A stretch of 26,346 nucleotides of DNA. It comes from JBJHAX01 sp050480705. GTDB taxonomy: Bacteria > Actinomycetota > Nitriliruptoria > Nitriliruptorales > Nitriliruptoraceae. Location: positions 1 to 26,346 of the forward strand of contig JBJHAX010000028.1 of assembly GCA_050480705.1 (NCBI GenBank), in the 5' to 3' direction. A program made the translations under genes and the position numbers. Positions 14,390 to 22,853 of the stretch are shown piece by piece. How positions within the stretch are numbered: position 1 is the first letter of the stretch; every line of letters starts with the position of its first letter. A model generated the notes under the pieces. It did not search any database and was not told the DNA's origin. It was given only the letters and a program-made list of their open reading frames with translations.

Positions 14390-15838
14390 TCAGTTGGCCA
14401 TCTCGGCGGCACGCCGTTGGACGTCGTCGACGTTGCCGGCATACAGGAACGCCTGCTCAGGTACTTCGTCGAGGTCGCCGTCGATGAGTGCGCGGAAGCC
14501 TTCGACGGTGTCCGACACGGGCACGTACACGCCGGGATTGCCCGTGAACTGTTCGGCCACGTAGAAGTTCTGGCTGAAGAACCGCTGGGCCTTGCGCGCT
14601 CGGGCGACGGTGACCTTGTCGTCCTCGGACAGCTCGTCGATGCCCAGGATCGCGATGATGTCCTGGAGGTCCTTATATCGCTGCAGCACCTCCTGCACGC
14701 CGGTCGCCACGTCGTAGTGCTCCTGTCCGACGACCGTCGGGTCGAGGATGCGCGACGTCGAGTCCAGCGGGTCGACAGCCGGGTAGATGCCGAGTGCGGC
14801 GATGTCGCGCGAAAGCACGGTCTGGGCGTCGAGGTGGGCGAAGGTCGTGTGCGGCGCCGGGTCGGTGATGTCGTCCGCGGGCACGTAGACGGCCTGCAGC
14901 GACGTGATCGAGCGACCCTTCGTGGAGGTGATGCGTTCCTGCAGCTGTCCCATCTCGTTCGAGAGGGTGGGCTGGTAGCCGACGGCGGACGGCATCCGGC
15001 CGAGCAGCGTCGACACCTCGGAGCCGGCCTGGACGAAGCGGAAGACGTTGTCGATGAACAGCAGGACGTCCTGGCGCATCTCGTCGCGGAAGTATTCGGC
15101 CATGGTCAGTGCAGACAGGGCGACGCGCAGGCGCACCCCCGGCGGCTCGTCCATCTGGCCGAACACGAGCGCGGCCTTCTCGAGCACGCCCGATTCGGAC
15201 ATCTCGAGCATGAGGTCGTTGCCTTCGCGGGTGCGCTCACCGACGCCGGCGAAGACCGACACGCCGCCGTGCTGCTGGGCGACGCGGTTGATCATCTCCT
15301 GGATGACGACCGTCTTGCCGACCCCTGCGCCGCCAAACATCCCGATCTTGCCGCCCTGCACATACGGCTCGACGAGGTCGATGACCTTGATGCCCGTCTC
15401 GAACATGCGCGCCTGCGGTTCGAGCTCGTCGAACGGCGGCGGGTCTCGGTGGATCGGCCAACGCGTATCCGCTTCGATCTCGGATGCGTCCACGTCGAGC
15501 GGTTCACCGAGCACGTTGTAGATGTGCCCGAGGATGCCCGGACCCACCGGCACGGTGATGGGCCCGCCGGTTGCCGTCACAGCGGCGCCTCGAACGACAC
15601 CGTCGGTCGGCTGCATGCACACCGCACGAACACGACGGTCACCCAGGTGCTGCGCCACTTCGGCGGTGATCGTCGACGTCTCGTCCTGATAGGTGCGCTC
15701 GAACGTCAGCGCGCTGTTGATGTCCGGGAGGTCTCCCGGCGGGAACTCGACGTCGACCACAGGGCCGATCACCCGCACGATCCGGCCATCTGATGACCGG
15801 GACGTCTGCTGGGCGTTCTCCACGGTCTGCGTGGACAT
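14390..15838 (-). CDS. atpD: F1Fo ATP synthase beta subunit
   Basis: 482 residues, the catalytic subunit of F1. The Walker A loop GGAGVGKT (169-176), catalytic Glu201 in GVGERTREGNDL, the Walker B strand in VLLFIDNVFRF, and the lever segment as IDELSEDDK are all present. It makes and hydrolyses ATP at the alpha/beta interfaces, on the cytoplasmic side of the membrane. ATG 15838 has AAAGGA about 8 bases upstream. It follows atpG after an 84-base gap containing a hairpin. Confidence 0.98.
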   Translation of the reverse strand: MSTQTVENAQQTSRSSDGRIVRVIGPVVDVEFPPGDLPDINSALTFERTYQDETSTITAEVAQHLGDRRVRAVCMQPTDGVVRGAAVTATGGPITVPVGPGILGHIYNVLGEPLDVDASEIEADTRWPIHRDPPPFDELEPQARMFETGIKVIDLVEPYVQGGKIGMFGGAGVGKTVVIQEMINRVAQQHGGVSVFAGVGERTREGNDLMLEMSESGVLEKAALVFGQMDEPPGVRLRVALSALTMAEYFRDEMRQDVLLFIDNVFRFVQAGSEVSTLLGRMPSAVGYQPTLSNEMGQLQERITSTKGRSITSLQAVYVPADDITDPAPHTTFAHLDAQTVLSRDIAALGIYPAVDPLDSTSRILDPTVVGQEHYDVATGVQEVLQRYKDLQDIIAILGIDELSEDDKVTVARARKAQRFFSQNFYVAEQFTGNPGVYVPVSDTVEGFRALIDGDLDEVPEQAFLYAGNVDDVQRRAAEMAN

Positions 15839-15893
15839 CTGCTGGGTCCTTTGTCCTCGTCCGCCTCGCGCTTGGCTGCGTGCGGTCGTTGGT

Positions 15894-15910
15894 CGCGCCC
15901 GCGGGGCGCG
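15894..15910 (-). other. Hairpin between atpG and atpD
   Basis: CGCGCCC-GCG-GGGCGCG, a perfect 7-base stem with a 3-base loop, 12 bases after the atpG stop. It has the same stem and loop size as those before atpE and after atpC. A role in mRNA processing or in setting subunit ratios is inference. Confidence 0.4.
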
Positions 15911-15922
15911 TAGGTCGTTGCG

Positions 15923-16801
15923 TCAGTCGCCGAGCGCTTCGGCGCCACCGACGATCTCGGAGATCTCGGTCGTGATCTGTTCCTGGCGGGCCTGATTCAT
16001 CACACGCGAAAGCGACGCCGCGACTTCCTTGGCGTTGTCGGTCGCGGATTTCATCGCACGCTGTCGAGCGGCATGTTCGGACGCTGACGACTCCAGCAGC
16101 CCGTGCAGGACCTTCGCTTCGACGTAGCGAGGAATCAGACGCTCGAGCAGTTCTGGTTGTGACGGCTCGAAGAGGAACTCGGGTGCGATCTCCTCGCCGC
16201 CACCGAACTCCTCGGGTTTGACCGGCAGCAGTTCCATGCGCACCGGCGCCTGCGTGAGCGACGACTTGAAGTCGGTGTAGACGAGCCAGACGCGGTCGAT
16301 CTCCGCAGCAGCGAACCGGGCCATGACCGTCTCTGCGATGAGACCGGCGTCGTCGATCGTCGGCGAGTCGGAGACGCCTTCCCAGATGCGCGCTGCGCGG
16401 CGCCCGCGGTAGGCGAAGTATCCCGATCCCTTGCGGCCCACCACGTAGAGCTCGACGTCGCTGCCGGCCTCCTCCTCCTGGCGGATCGTGCGCTCGGCGA
16501 CCTTGAGGATGTTGGCGTTGTAGGCCCCGGCGAGGCCGCGGTCGGAGGTGTTGACGATGACGGCGGTTCGCCGGATCTCGCGCTGTTGCAGCAGCGGATG
16601 TTGACGAACCTCGTTGGAGACCGCCAGTCCTTTGATGACCTCGGTGATCTGCTCGGCGTAGGGACGCGCAGCACGCACCCGGGCCTGGGCACGCAGGATC
16701 CGGCTCGCCGCGATCATCTCCATCGCGCGCGTGATCTTCTGCGTGCTCTGGACGGAGCGGATCCGCCGCTTGAGCTGCCGGATCTGGCCGCTACCTGCCA
16801 C
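15923..16801 (-). CDS. atpG: F1Fo ATP synthase gamma subunit
   Basis: 292 residues, the rotating central stalk of F1. The N-terminal helix reads QIRQLKRRIRSVQSTQKITRA (6 onward) and leads into MEMIAASRI; the C-terminal helix contains NAKEVAASLSRVMNQARQ and ITTEISEIVGGAEAL. Between them is the Rossmann-like globular part with TSDRGLAGAYNANIL. GTG 16801 has GGAGG 5 bases upstream. The gap to atpA is 102 bases and contains a hairpin. Confidence 0.97.
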   Translation of the reverse strand: MAGSGQIRQLKRRIRSVQSTQKITRAMEMIAASRILRAQARVRAARPYAEQITEVIKGLAVSNEVRQHPLLQQREIRRTAVIVNTSDRGLAGAYNANILKVAERTIRQEEEAGSDVELYVVGRKGSGYFAYRGRRAARIWEGVSDSPTIDDAGLIAETVMARFAAAEIDRVWLVYTDFKSSLTQAPVRMELLPVKPEEFGGGEEIAPEFLFEPSQPELLERLIPRYVEAKVLHGLLESSASEHAARQRAMKSATDNAKEVAASLSRVMNQARQEQITTEISEIVGGAEALGD

Positions 16802-16832
16802 CTCGTCCTCCTGGGTGGTCGTCGTTCGGCGT

Positions 16833-16850
16833 CAGGTGTCGCGCCACCTG
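16833..16850 (-). other. Hairpin between atpA and atpG
   Basis: CAGGTG-TCGCGC-CACCTG, a 6-base stem with a 6-base loop, in the 102-base atpA-atpG gap upstream of the atpG ribosome site. No U-tract is seen. Confidence 0.35.
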
Positions 16851-16903
16851 GGCCGGGTCCGCACCCCGCCTCGATGTGCCGGTGTGACGCTGGTCCACGA
16901 CGA

Positions 16904-18514
16904 TCAGTCCACCGTCTCGCTGGACGCCGCCATGGCGTCCCAGCCTTCGTTGGTCTCGTCCACGGGCGCCTGTTCACTGGCGTCGAAGGTCTGCGCGAAC
17001 TCGTCGATCGCGGCCTCGAGATCGGCACGGAGCTCGTCGGTCAGCTTCTCCCTGCGCAGCTTCTCGAGCAGGTTGCTGTGCCGGGACCTCAGATGGTCGT
17101 GGAGTTCGCGCTCGTAGCGACGCACGTCGACGATCGGCAGCTCGTCGAGCCGTCCCGAGGTCACCGCGACGACCGACGCGACCTGCAGTTCGACCGGCAG
17201 CGGCTGGTTCTCCGGCTGCTTGAGGATCTCGACGACCCGCTGACCACGCGCGATCTGCTGCTGCGACGCCTTGTCGAGGTCGGAACCGAACTGCGCGAAC
17301 GCCTCGAGCTCGCGGAACTGTGCGAGTTCGAGACGCACGGTGCCCGAGACCGCCTTCATCGCAGGCCGCTGGGCGGCACCACCGACGCGGGACACCGAGA
17401 TGCCCGCGTTCATGGCGGGTCGCACACCCTGGTAGAACAGGTCGGTTTCGAGGAAGATCTGCCCGTCGGTGATGGAGATCACGTTCGTCGGGATGTACGC
17501 CGAAACGTCGTTGGCTTTCGTCTCCACGATGGGCAGCGCCGTCATCGATCCGCCTCCGAGCTCGTCGCTGAGCTTGGCGGCGCGCTCGAGCAGCCGGCTG
17601 TGGAGATAGAAGACGTCACCCGGATAGGCCTCGCGACCCGGGGGGCGCCGCAGCAGCAGGGACAACTGGCGGTAGGCGTCGGCCTGCTTCGACAGGTCGT
17701 CGTAGATGATGAGCGTGTGCTCGCCCCGATACATCCAGTTCGCGCCGATCGCGGCACCTGCGTACGGCGCGATGTACTGGAAAGGAGCAGGAGAAGATGC
17801 GGGGGCCGACACGACGGTCGTGTAGTCCATCGCACCGAACTTCTCGAGTGTCGCGACGACCTGCGCGATCGTGGAGCCTTTCTGGCCGATCCCCACGTAG
17901 ATGCACTTGACGGCCTCGTCGGTGCCCCACAACTGCTTCTGGTTGATGATCGTGTCGATGGCGATCGCCGTCTTGCCCGTCTGCCGGTCACCGATGATCA
18001 GCTCGCGCTGCCCGCGACCGATCGGCGTCATGACGTCGATGACCTTGATGCCGGTCTGCATCGGTTCGTTGACGGGCTGGCGTTCGACGACACCCGCCGC
18101 CTGGACCTCGAGCGCACGCTGGCCATCGATCTGGTTCTGGTCGAGTGGCCCCTTGCCGTCGATGGGGCGCCCCAGCGGGTCGACGACCCGGCCGAGCAGC
18201 GCATCACCGACGGGGACCGAGAGCACCCGTTCGGTGCGCCGGACCGTCTGTCCCTCCTCGACCGTCGCCGCATCGGAGAAGACCGCGGCACCGATCTCGT
18301 GCTCGTCGAGGTTCATCGCCATGCCGAACACGCCGTCGCCGAAGTCGAGCAGCTCGTTCGCCAGTGTCCCGGGAAGGCCACTGACGGTGGCGATGCCGTC
18401 GCCCGTCGAGATGACGCGCCCGACCTGCTCGGCGGCGAGCTCGGGCTCGTAGCCCTCGAGCATGCGCTTGAGCGCGTCGGCGACGTCCTCGGAGCGGATC
18501 GTCAGGTCTGCCAT
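16904..18514 (-). CDS. atpA: F1Fo ATP synthase alpha subunit
   Basis: 536 residues, the regulatory nucleotide-binding subunit of F1. The P-loop GDRQTGKT lies at 175-182, and the arginine finger is in ISVSRVGGAAQRPAMK. The C terminus carries an extra acidic tail (DASEQAPVDETNEGWDA), longer than in many bacteria. The frame runs open to 18679, but ATG 18514 (MADLTIRSEDV) is chosen because the conserved N terminus begins there and GAGGAAGTG (minus strand, 18521-18529) precedes it by 6 bases; the longer form would overlap atpH. Confidence 0.98.
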   Translation of the reverse strand: MADLTIRSEDVADALKRMLEGYEPELAAEQVGRVISTGDGIATVSGLPGTLANELLDFGDGVFGMAMNLDEHEIGAAVFSDAATVEEGQTVRRTERVLSVPVGDALLGRVVDPLGRPIDGKGPLDQNQIDGQRALEVQAAGVVERQPVNEPMQTGIKVIDVMTPIGRGQRELIIGDRQTGKTAIAIDTIINQKQLWGTDEAVKCIYVGIGQKGSTIAQVVATLEKFGAMDYTTVVSAPASSPAPFQYIAPYAGAAIGANWMYRGEHTLIIYDDLSKQADAYRQLSLLLRRPPGREAYPGDVFYLHSRLLERAAKLSDELGGGSMTALPIVETKANDVSAYIPTNVISITDGQIFLETDLFYQGVRPAMNAGISVSRVGGAAQRPAMKAVSGTVRLELAQFRELEAFAQFGSDLDKASQQQIARGQRVVEILKQPENQPLPVELQVASVVAVTSGRLDELPIVDVRRYERELHDHLRSRHSNLLEKLRREKLTDELRADLEAAIDEFAQTFDASEQAPVDETNEGWDAMAASSETVD

Positions 18515-18572
18515 GTCGGTCACTTCCTCGTCGTCTTTACGGGGGCACGCGGTATCGGGCGGGCCGCCAGCC

Positions 18573-19106
18573 TCAGGAACCGGTCCGTGATCGCAGTTCG
18601 TCGAGCCGGCGTACGACGGAACCGTCGATGACGATGTCGCCGATGCGTGCCCGCACGCCTCCGACGACGGATGGGTCAACGAACACCTTCATGTCGAGCG
18701 TGCGGCCCGTCGCGCGCTCGAGCGCGCCCTTGAGCGCCTCACGACGTGCGTCGTCGATCTCGACGGCGACATACACCTCGGCGAGCTCGGCGTCGCGCGT
18801 CGCGGCCGCGTGCCGGGCAACCTCACCGGCGATGTCGGTGAGCTCACCGACACGGTCAGCCGCGATCAGCAGTGCCAGCACCGCCCGCGTCGTCGGATGT
18901 GCGGCCGTGAGCACCTCCGCGTCGAGGAACGCCAGCCGCCGGCCCACGGGAAGGTGGATGTCTGTCAGCCGCTGACGCAGGTCCTCGTTGGCGTCGACGG
19001 CACGCGCGATTCCGAGGAGCTCGTCCTCGACGGCGTCGAGGGCGTTCTCCGCGGTCGCGAGGGACACCACCGCCTGGGCGTAGGCGCTCTTTCGATCGGT
19101 CGTCAT
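18573..19106 (-). CDS. atpH: F1Fo ATP synthase delta subunit
   Basis: 177 residues. Delta joins the peripheral stalk (b subunits) to the top of F1. Seen: an N-terminal helical domain from YAQAVVSLATAE onward, and the C-terminal signature DPSVVGGVRARIGDIVIDGSV (about 144-164). It is a separate subunit, unlike the b-delta fusion of mycobacteria, which helps place the organism. ATG 19106 has GTGAGG 7 bases upstream. The gaps to atpF (81 bases) and atpA (58 bases) are longer than those around atpE. Confidence 0.95.
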   Translation of the reverse strand: MTTDRKSAYAQAVVSLATAENALDAVEDELLGIARAVDANEDLRQRLTDIHLPVGRRLAFLDAEVLTAAHPTTRAVLALLIAADRVGELTDIAGEVARHAAATRDAELAEVYVAVEIDDARREALKGALERATGRTLDMKVFVDPSVVGGVRARIGDIVIDGSVVRRLDELRSRTGS

Positions 19107-19187
19107 CGTGTGGCCTCACGGGCTCTCGTGGCCGTCTCACACGGGCGGCTCGTGCACCGCTGCACCGTGTCGACGGCCTGCGCGCGA

Positions 19188-19718
19188 TCAGTTCGTGGTC
19201 GACAGCCGTTCGATGTAGTCGTCCACGAGGCTCTGGTGCGTGGAAGCGTCGAGTTCGCGCTCGACGATGCGGGACGCGAGCTGCACCGAGATCTCGCCGA
19301 CCTGCGTGCGCAGCTCCTGCAGCGCACGGTCACGTTCGGCTGCGACGTCAGCGCGCGCACGCTCGACGATGCCGGCAGCCTCGGTCTCAGCCTTGGCAAC
19401 CATGTCCGAACGCAACGACTCGGCCGTCTCGCGCGCCTCTTCGATGATCCGGTTCGCCTCACCCCGAGCATCGTCGAGTGACGCTTCGAACCGGCGGCGC
19501 GCTTCCTCGGCCTCGTTCAGCTTCGCCTCCGCTTCCTCCATCCTGCCCTGGATGGCGGAGCTGCGCTCCTCCAGGGTGGTGTTGAGCTTGGGGAAGACGA
19601 ACTTGGACATGAACAACAGCAGCAGCAGGAACGCGACGAGCCCCCAGATCAGCTCCGAGGTGTCCGGAAACAGGACGATGCCGTCGCCGCCGTTGGCCGC
19701 AGCAAGGAAGGTCTCCAT
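19188..19718 (-). CDS. atpF: F1Fo ATP synthase b subunit
   Basis: 176 residues: a short outer N terminus, one membrane helix (about 23-43), then a long charged coiled coil (45-165) rich in Ala, Glu and Arg. It forms the peripheral stalk that holds F1 against rotation. ATG 19718 has AGGAG 5 bases upstream, overlapping the atpE stop codon region (8-base gap), so its translation is probably linked to atpE. No delta domain is fused to it. Confidence 0.96.
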   Translation of the reverse strand: METFLAAANGGDGIVLFPDTSELIWGLVAFLLLLLFMSKFVFPKLNTTLEERSSAIQGRMEEAEAKLNEAEEARRRFEASLDDARGEANRIIEEARETAESLRSDMVAKAETEAAGIVERARADVAAERDRALQELRTQVGEISVQLASRIVERELDASTHQSLVDDYIERLSTTN

Positions 19719-19726
19719 GGCGGCTC

Positions 19727-19930
19727 CTAGATCGCGAAGGCGAGGACGAATCCGAGCAGGGCCAGGGCTTCGACGACGGCGATGCCGATGAACATCGTCG
19801 TGCGGACCTGTCCGGCGGCCTCCGGCTGGCGTGCCATCGCCTCGATGGCCTTGCCGATGAGGATGCCGAGGCCGATGCCCGGTCCGAGCGTCGCGAGACC
19901 GAAGACGAGGCCGTTCCCGAGGTTCTCCAT
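19727..19930 (-). CDS. atpE: F1Fo ATP synthase c subunit (proteolipid)
   Basis: 67 residues forming two membrane helices joined by the polar loop KAIEAMARQPEA. Helix 1 has the glycine series GPGIGLGILIG (17-27); helix 2 has the ion-carrying Glu54 in AVVEALALLG. The sodium-type Gln in helix 1 and Ser/Thr after the Glu are absent, so a proton-coupled ring is inferred. ATG 19930 has an ideal AGGAGG 6 bases upstream, the best ribosome site in the operon, and a perfect hairpin just before it. This fits the need for many c copies per enzyme. Confidence 0.97.
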   Translation of the reverse strand: MENLGNGLVFGLATLGPGIGLGILIGKAIEAMARQPEAAGQVRTTMFIGIAVVEALALLGFVLAFAI

Positions 19931-19936
19931 CTGGTT

Positions 19937-19942
19937 CCTCCT
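19937..19942 (-). promoter_or_regulatory. Strong ribosome binding site of atpE
   Basis: A full AGGAGG on the minus strand, 6 bases before the atpE ATG, directly after the hairpin at 19946-19962. It is closer to consensus than the sites of atpB, atpH or atpD. Confidence 0.7.
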
Positions 19943-19945
19943 AAT

Positions 19946-19962
19946 GGCGACGCGTCGTCGCC
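19946..19962 (-). other. Hairpin directly upstream of the atpE ribosome site
   Basis: GGCGACG-CGT-CGTCGCC as written on the plus strand: a perfect 7-base stem with a 3-base loop, three bases before AGGAGG of atpE. A stem here can protect a processed 5' end or keep the ribosome site free; either would raise output of the c subunit. This role is inference. Confidence 0.5.
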
Positions 19963-19987
19963 GGCGATTGCGAGGTCGTGTGCGTAA

Positions 19988-20797
19988 CTAGTGCGCGGGT
20001 TCCACCGACGAGCTGATGTACACCGCGGTGAGCATGGTGAAGATGTAGGCCTGCAGTCCGATGATCAGCAGTTCGAAACCGAACACCAGGGGGCTGATGA
20101 TGACCGCGAACACACCCAGCGACCATCCCACGGGCATCGACGGCAGGAAGATGTGCGCCGTGACCAGGGTGATGACGACGAGGATGTGACCGGCGACCAT
20201 GTTCGCGAACAGCCGCACCGCGAGGGTGAACGGCCGCAGCACGAGATTGGACACCAGCTCGATCGGTGTCAGGATGACGTAGAGGACCTTGGGCACACCG
20301 GGCGGGAACGCCAGTTCCTTGAAGTAGTGCCACAGGCCCTGCTCCTTGATGCCGACCCCCACGTAGACCAGCCACGCGATACCGGCGAGAAACGCCGGCC
20401 ACGCGGCCCGCGAGGTCGGTGGCAGCATCAGGAACGGCGTGATCTTCGCGACGTTCATGAAGAAGACGAAGACGAAGAACGTGGTCAGCAGCGGAACGAA
20501 CTTCGCGCCCTTGGGACCGATGATGTCGCTGGCGATCTCCCGCACGAAGTCGACGATCATTTCGCCGACGCTCTGCAGCTTGCTCGGGATGACCCCCGGG
20601 TTGCGAAATGCGAAGAGGAAGATCGACGCGCACAGCAGCGTCATGAACCACGCGATGAGCACCGTCCGGTTGATCGAAAGGTCGACGCCGAGCAGTTGCA
20701 GTTCCCAGATCGCGGGAAACTCGAACAGCGCGTTGATGTCGTCGAGGACACCGTCGAACTCCCCGCCCCATTCGGCGGCAGCGATGACGTGGGTCAC
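19988..20797 (-). CDS. atpB: F1Fo ATP synthase a subunit
   Basis: 269 residues with five to six membrane helices. The essential Arg195 lies in RPFTLAVRLFANMVAGH (188-204), the family signature, and forms the half-channels with the c ring. The N terminus (MTHVIAAAEW) is short and probably outside. GTG 20797 has GGAG about 9 bases upstream, a weaker site than atpE. It starts 5 bases after atpI. Confidence 0.96.
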   Translation of the reverse strand: MTHVIAAAEWGGEFDGVLDDINALFEFPAIWELQLLGVDLSINRTVLIAWFMTLLCASIFLFAFRNPGVIPSKLQSVGEMIVDFVREIASDIIGPKGAKFVPLLTTFFVFVFFMNVAKITPFLMLPPTSRAAWPAFLAGIAWLVYVGVGIKEQGLWHYFKELAFPPGVPKVLYVILTPIELVSNLVLRPFTLAVRLFANMVAGHILVVITLVTAHIFLPSMPVGWSLGVFAVIISPLVFGFELLIIGLQAYIFTMLTAVYISSSVEPAH

Positions 20798-20802
20798 AGC
20801 GA

Positions 20803-21261
20803 TCAGCTCCGGGTAGCGGTGGGTGCGTGTCCCGCGCTGGTCGCGGTCACGGCTGGGTCGATCCAGAACAAGCGGGGCATGCGGGCGAGAGCGCGCAGCT
20901 CATAGCCGAGCGTGACCACGACCGCGATCCCGGTGGCGAGCGCGAGGCTCGCGGCGTCGACGCCGTGCAGTGGAGCCAGTCCTGCGAGCACCACCCCGTA
21001 CACGACCAGACGCACGAGCGCGCCTCCCACGAGCACGGCCAGTGTGACGTGGTGTCCTCGCCCGGCAGCGGCGGCCATGAGCACGGCCGCGCCTCCGAAG
21101 AGCAGGGCGACCAGACCAACACCGATCGTCGCACCCCATGCGGCCGGCGCGCCACGCACGGCTGCGGCCACGGCGACGACGACGGATCCCACGACGGCCA
21201 GCGTCGTCAGTGTGCCGACGACCAGACGGCGAAGCTCGGGTTCCAAGCGTGTGGACGGCAT
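20803..21261 (-). CDS. atpI: ATP synthase subunit I (AtpI-like membrane protein)
   Basis: 152 residues with four hydrophobic segments (about 13-36, 40-66, 72-97 and 102-121) and a Pro/Arg-rich C terminus. AtpI proteins assist assembly of the c ring and are poorly conserved in sequence, so the call leans on topology and position directly before atpB. ATG 21261 shares one base with the atpZ stop (TGATG), indicating coupled translation; the longer frame to 21405 would overlap atpZ. Confidence 0.8.
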   Translation of the reverse strand: MPSTRLEPELRRLVVGTLTTLAVVGSVVVAVAAAVRGAPAAWGATIGVGLVALLFGGAAVLMAAAAGRGHHVTLAVLVGGALVRLVVYGVVLAGLAPLHGVDAASLALATGIAVVVTLGYELRALARMPRLFWIDPAVTATSAGHAPTATRS

Positions 21262-21578
21262 CAGGCGTCTCCGCCGCTCGGATCCTGCGCGCTGTTGCCG
21301 GCTGCGCGTCGGGCGTCGTCTGCCGCCGCCATCCGGGCGCTGCGCAGCCACACCAGATAGAGCCCTGCGGCGTTGCCGATGAGCGCACCGACGGCGAGGA
21401 ACCACGGTCCGGTGCCCAGGGAACGGTCAACGAGGTATCCGATGCCGGTCCAGGTCAGGATCGCAGCGATCAGCTCGACACCCATCACCGAGGCTTGGTC
21501 GACGCCTGTCCACAGGCCACGACGATCCGACGCGACCGTGGTCGGTCGCGCGGGTGACGTCGTCGTGGAGTGGGACAC
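21261..21578 (-). CDS. atpZ: AtpZ/AtpI-family small membrane protein
   Basis: 105 residues with two membrane helices (about 32-50 and 59-77). GVDQASVMGVELIAAILTW (25-43) and GYLVDRSLGTGPWFLAVGALIGNAAG match the AtpZ/ATPase gene 1 family, which sits at the head of atp operons and is proposed to act with AtpI in assembly or divalent cation transport. GTG 21578 (GAGGA about 9 bases upstream) is favoured over the longer open frame, which has no matching family sequence. It is the first gene after the predicted atp promoter. Confidence 0.82.
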   Translation of the reverse strand: MSHSTTTSPARPTTVASDRRGLWTGVDQASVMGVELIAAILTWTGIGYLVDRSLGTGPWFLAVGALIGNAAGLYLVWLRSARMAAADDARRAAGNSAQDPSGGDA

Positions 21579-21681
21579 GTCCTGAAGTCCTCGCAGGGTC
21601 GTTCGACCCGTCGACCGCATCAATCGGGGCCGGTGGCGTCCGTGCCGTGCACTCACCCGGCCGTGAGGTGCGGCGGGCCGC

Positions 21682-21711
21682 AAGCTAGCAAGGCCCGTGA
21701 TCGACCGCCAA
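21682..21711 (-). promoter_or_regulatory. Candidate atp operon promoter
   Basis: On the minus strand TTGGCG (21706-21711), 18 bases, then TAGCTT (21682-21687), a good TANNNT. It lies in the 143-base gap between the WecA-type gene and atpZ, the longest gap in this run of genes, giving a leader of about 95 bases. A short palindrome covers the -35. Confidence 0.45.
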
Positions 21712-21721
21712 GGCGGGGCGC

Positions 21722-22852
21722 TCAGGCGGTCCCTCTGCGCGGTTCGGACTCGTCCTCACCGGCGCTGTCGGACACCTTCCTGCCGGTGACGGTCAGGAGG
21801 ATGCCGACAGCGACCGCGCCGACGACCCAGGGGGCGAGGACATTGAAGGGGACGAACGCCGGACTCACCGAGACGGTCGCGACGAGCATCGACCAGTAGT
21901 ACATGACGAGCACGGCCCGGCGGTGCGAATGGCCGGCGCCCAGCAGCAGATGGTGCAGATGCTCACGGTCCCCGACCACGATCGGGCGCCGCGTCAGCAC
22001 ACGCCGGACGACGGCGAACATCGTGTCGAGCAACGGAACCGCCAGCACCAGGGCGGGGACGAGCAACGGGATGGTGCCGTAGAAGTCCACCGACGACGGC
22101 GCGGTCGTCCGCCCGACGTAGGCGACACCGGCCGCCCCGAGCAGCAGCCCGAGCAGCATCGCGCCGGTGTCGCCCATGAAGATCCGGGCGGGATGCCAGT
22201 TGTGGACGAGGAAGCCCAGCGCCATGCCCACGACGATCGCAGCGACGAGCGTCGAGGACGTCGGCACGGAGTCGACGAGACCCGAGGGTGTCGCCGCGAC
22301 CGCGAAACCGAAGAACGCCACAGCAGCGATCGCGGCGACGCCGGCGGCGAGCCCGTCGAGTCCGTCGATCAGGTTCATCGCGTTGATCATGGCCACGAGC
22401 GCAATGATCGTCAGGGGCAGGCCGAGATCCGGGGCCAGTGCGATGATCTCGAGGCCGGGGATCCAGAAGTACACGAGCTGGATGCCGAGGAGGACCACTC
22501 CGGCGGTCGCGACGATCTGCCCGGCGAGCTTGACCGTCGGCGGTAGCACCCAGATGTCGTCCACGACGCCGACGACGACGATGACGCCGACGCCGACGAG
22601 CAACGCGAACGGCTCGGACGTGAGCGAGAAGAGGGGTTCGAAGGCCGGGAGCAACGATGCGAGTCCCATGGCGGCGAGAAATCCCGCCAGCATCCCGAGC
22701 CCGCCGAGTGACGGAACGCGGCGCCGCCTCTCGCCGTGCGCGGTGACCGGATGCTCGACCGTGCCGATGCGACGTGCGACACGCGCAACCAGTGGTGTGG
22801 CGACAGCCGTCACAACGCCTGCCGTCAAAGCCACCGCGAGGTGCGCGAGCAC
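21722..22852 (-). CDS. wecA: Undecaprenyl-phosphate GlcNAc-1-phosphate transferase (WecA/TagO type)
   Basis: 376 residues with about eleven membrane helices. It transfers GlcNAc-1-P from UDP-GlcNAc to undecaprenyl phosphate (decaprenyl phosphate in mycobacteria), starting wall glycopolymer synthesis. Motifs: VVDDI (96-100) with the Mg-binding Asp pair, NLIDGLDGL (160-168), FMGDTG (225-230) and HLHHLL (298-303), the last being typical of WecA/TagO rather than MraY. The start is GTG 22852, one base after the glyA stop, with GGAGGG 5 bases upstream; the longer frame would overlap glyA. The same gene precedes the atp operon in mycobacteria. Confidence 0.92.
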   Translation of the reverse strand: MLAHLAVALTAGVVTAVATPLVARVARRIGTVEHPVTAHGERRRRVPSLGGLGMLAGFLAAMGLASLLPAFEPLFSLTSEPFALLVGVGVIVVVGVVDDIWVLPPTVKLAGQIVATAGVVLLGIQLVYFWIPGLEIIALAPDLGLPLTIIALVAMINAMNLIDGLDGLAAGVAAIAAVAFFGFAVAATPSGLVDSVPTSSTLVAAIVVGMALGFLVHNWHPARIFMGDTGAMLLGLLLGAAGVAYVGRTTAPSSVDFYGTIPLLVPALVLAVPLLDTMFAVVRRVLTRRPIVVGDREHLHHLLLGAGHSHRRAVLVMYYWSMLVATVSVSPAFVPFNVLAPWVVGAVAVGILLTVTGRKVSDSAGEDESEPRRGTA

Positions 22853-22853
22853 G

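Noticed and set aside
14417..15793. Long open frame on the plus strand opposite atpD
   Set aside because: Antisense shadow of a certain gene, with no motif and a biased composition.
16586..18631. Long open frame on the plus strand opposite atpA and atpG
   Set aside because: It is antisense to two unmistakable ATP synthase genes, has no recognisable domain, and is rich in Arg, Asp and Val as expected from the reverse strand of GC-rich coding DNA.
18515..18679. N-terminal extension of the alpha subunit
   Set aside because: The added residues are unlike any alpha subunit, overlap atpH, and a strong ribosome site marks ATG 18514.
19107..19143. CGTGTG/CACACG inverted repeat in the atpF-atpH gap
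   Set aside because: Only a 6-base stem with a 25-base loop; not distinguishable from chance in GC-rich DNA.
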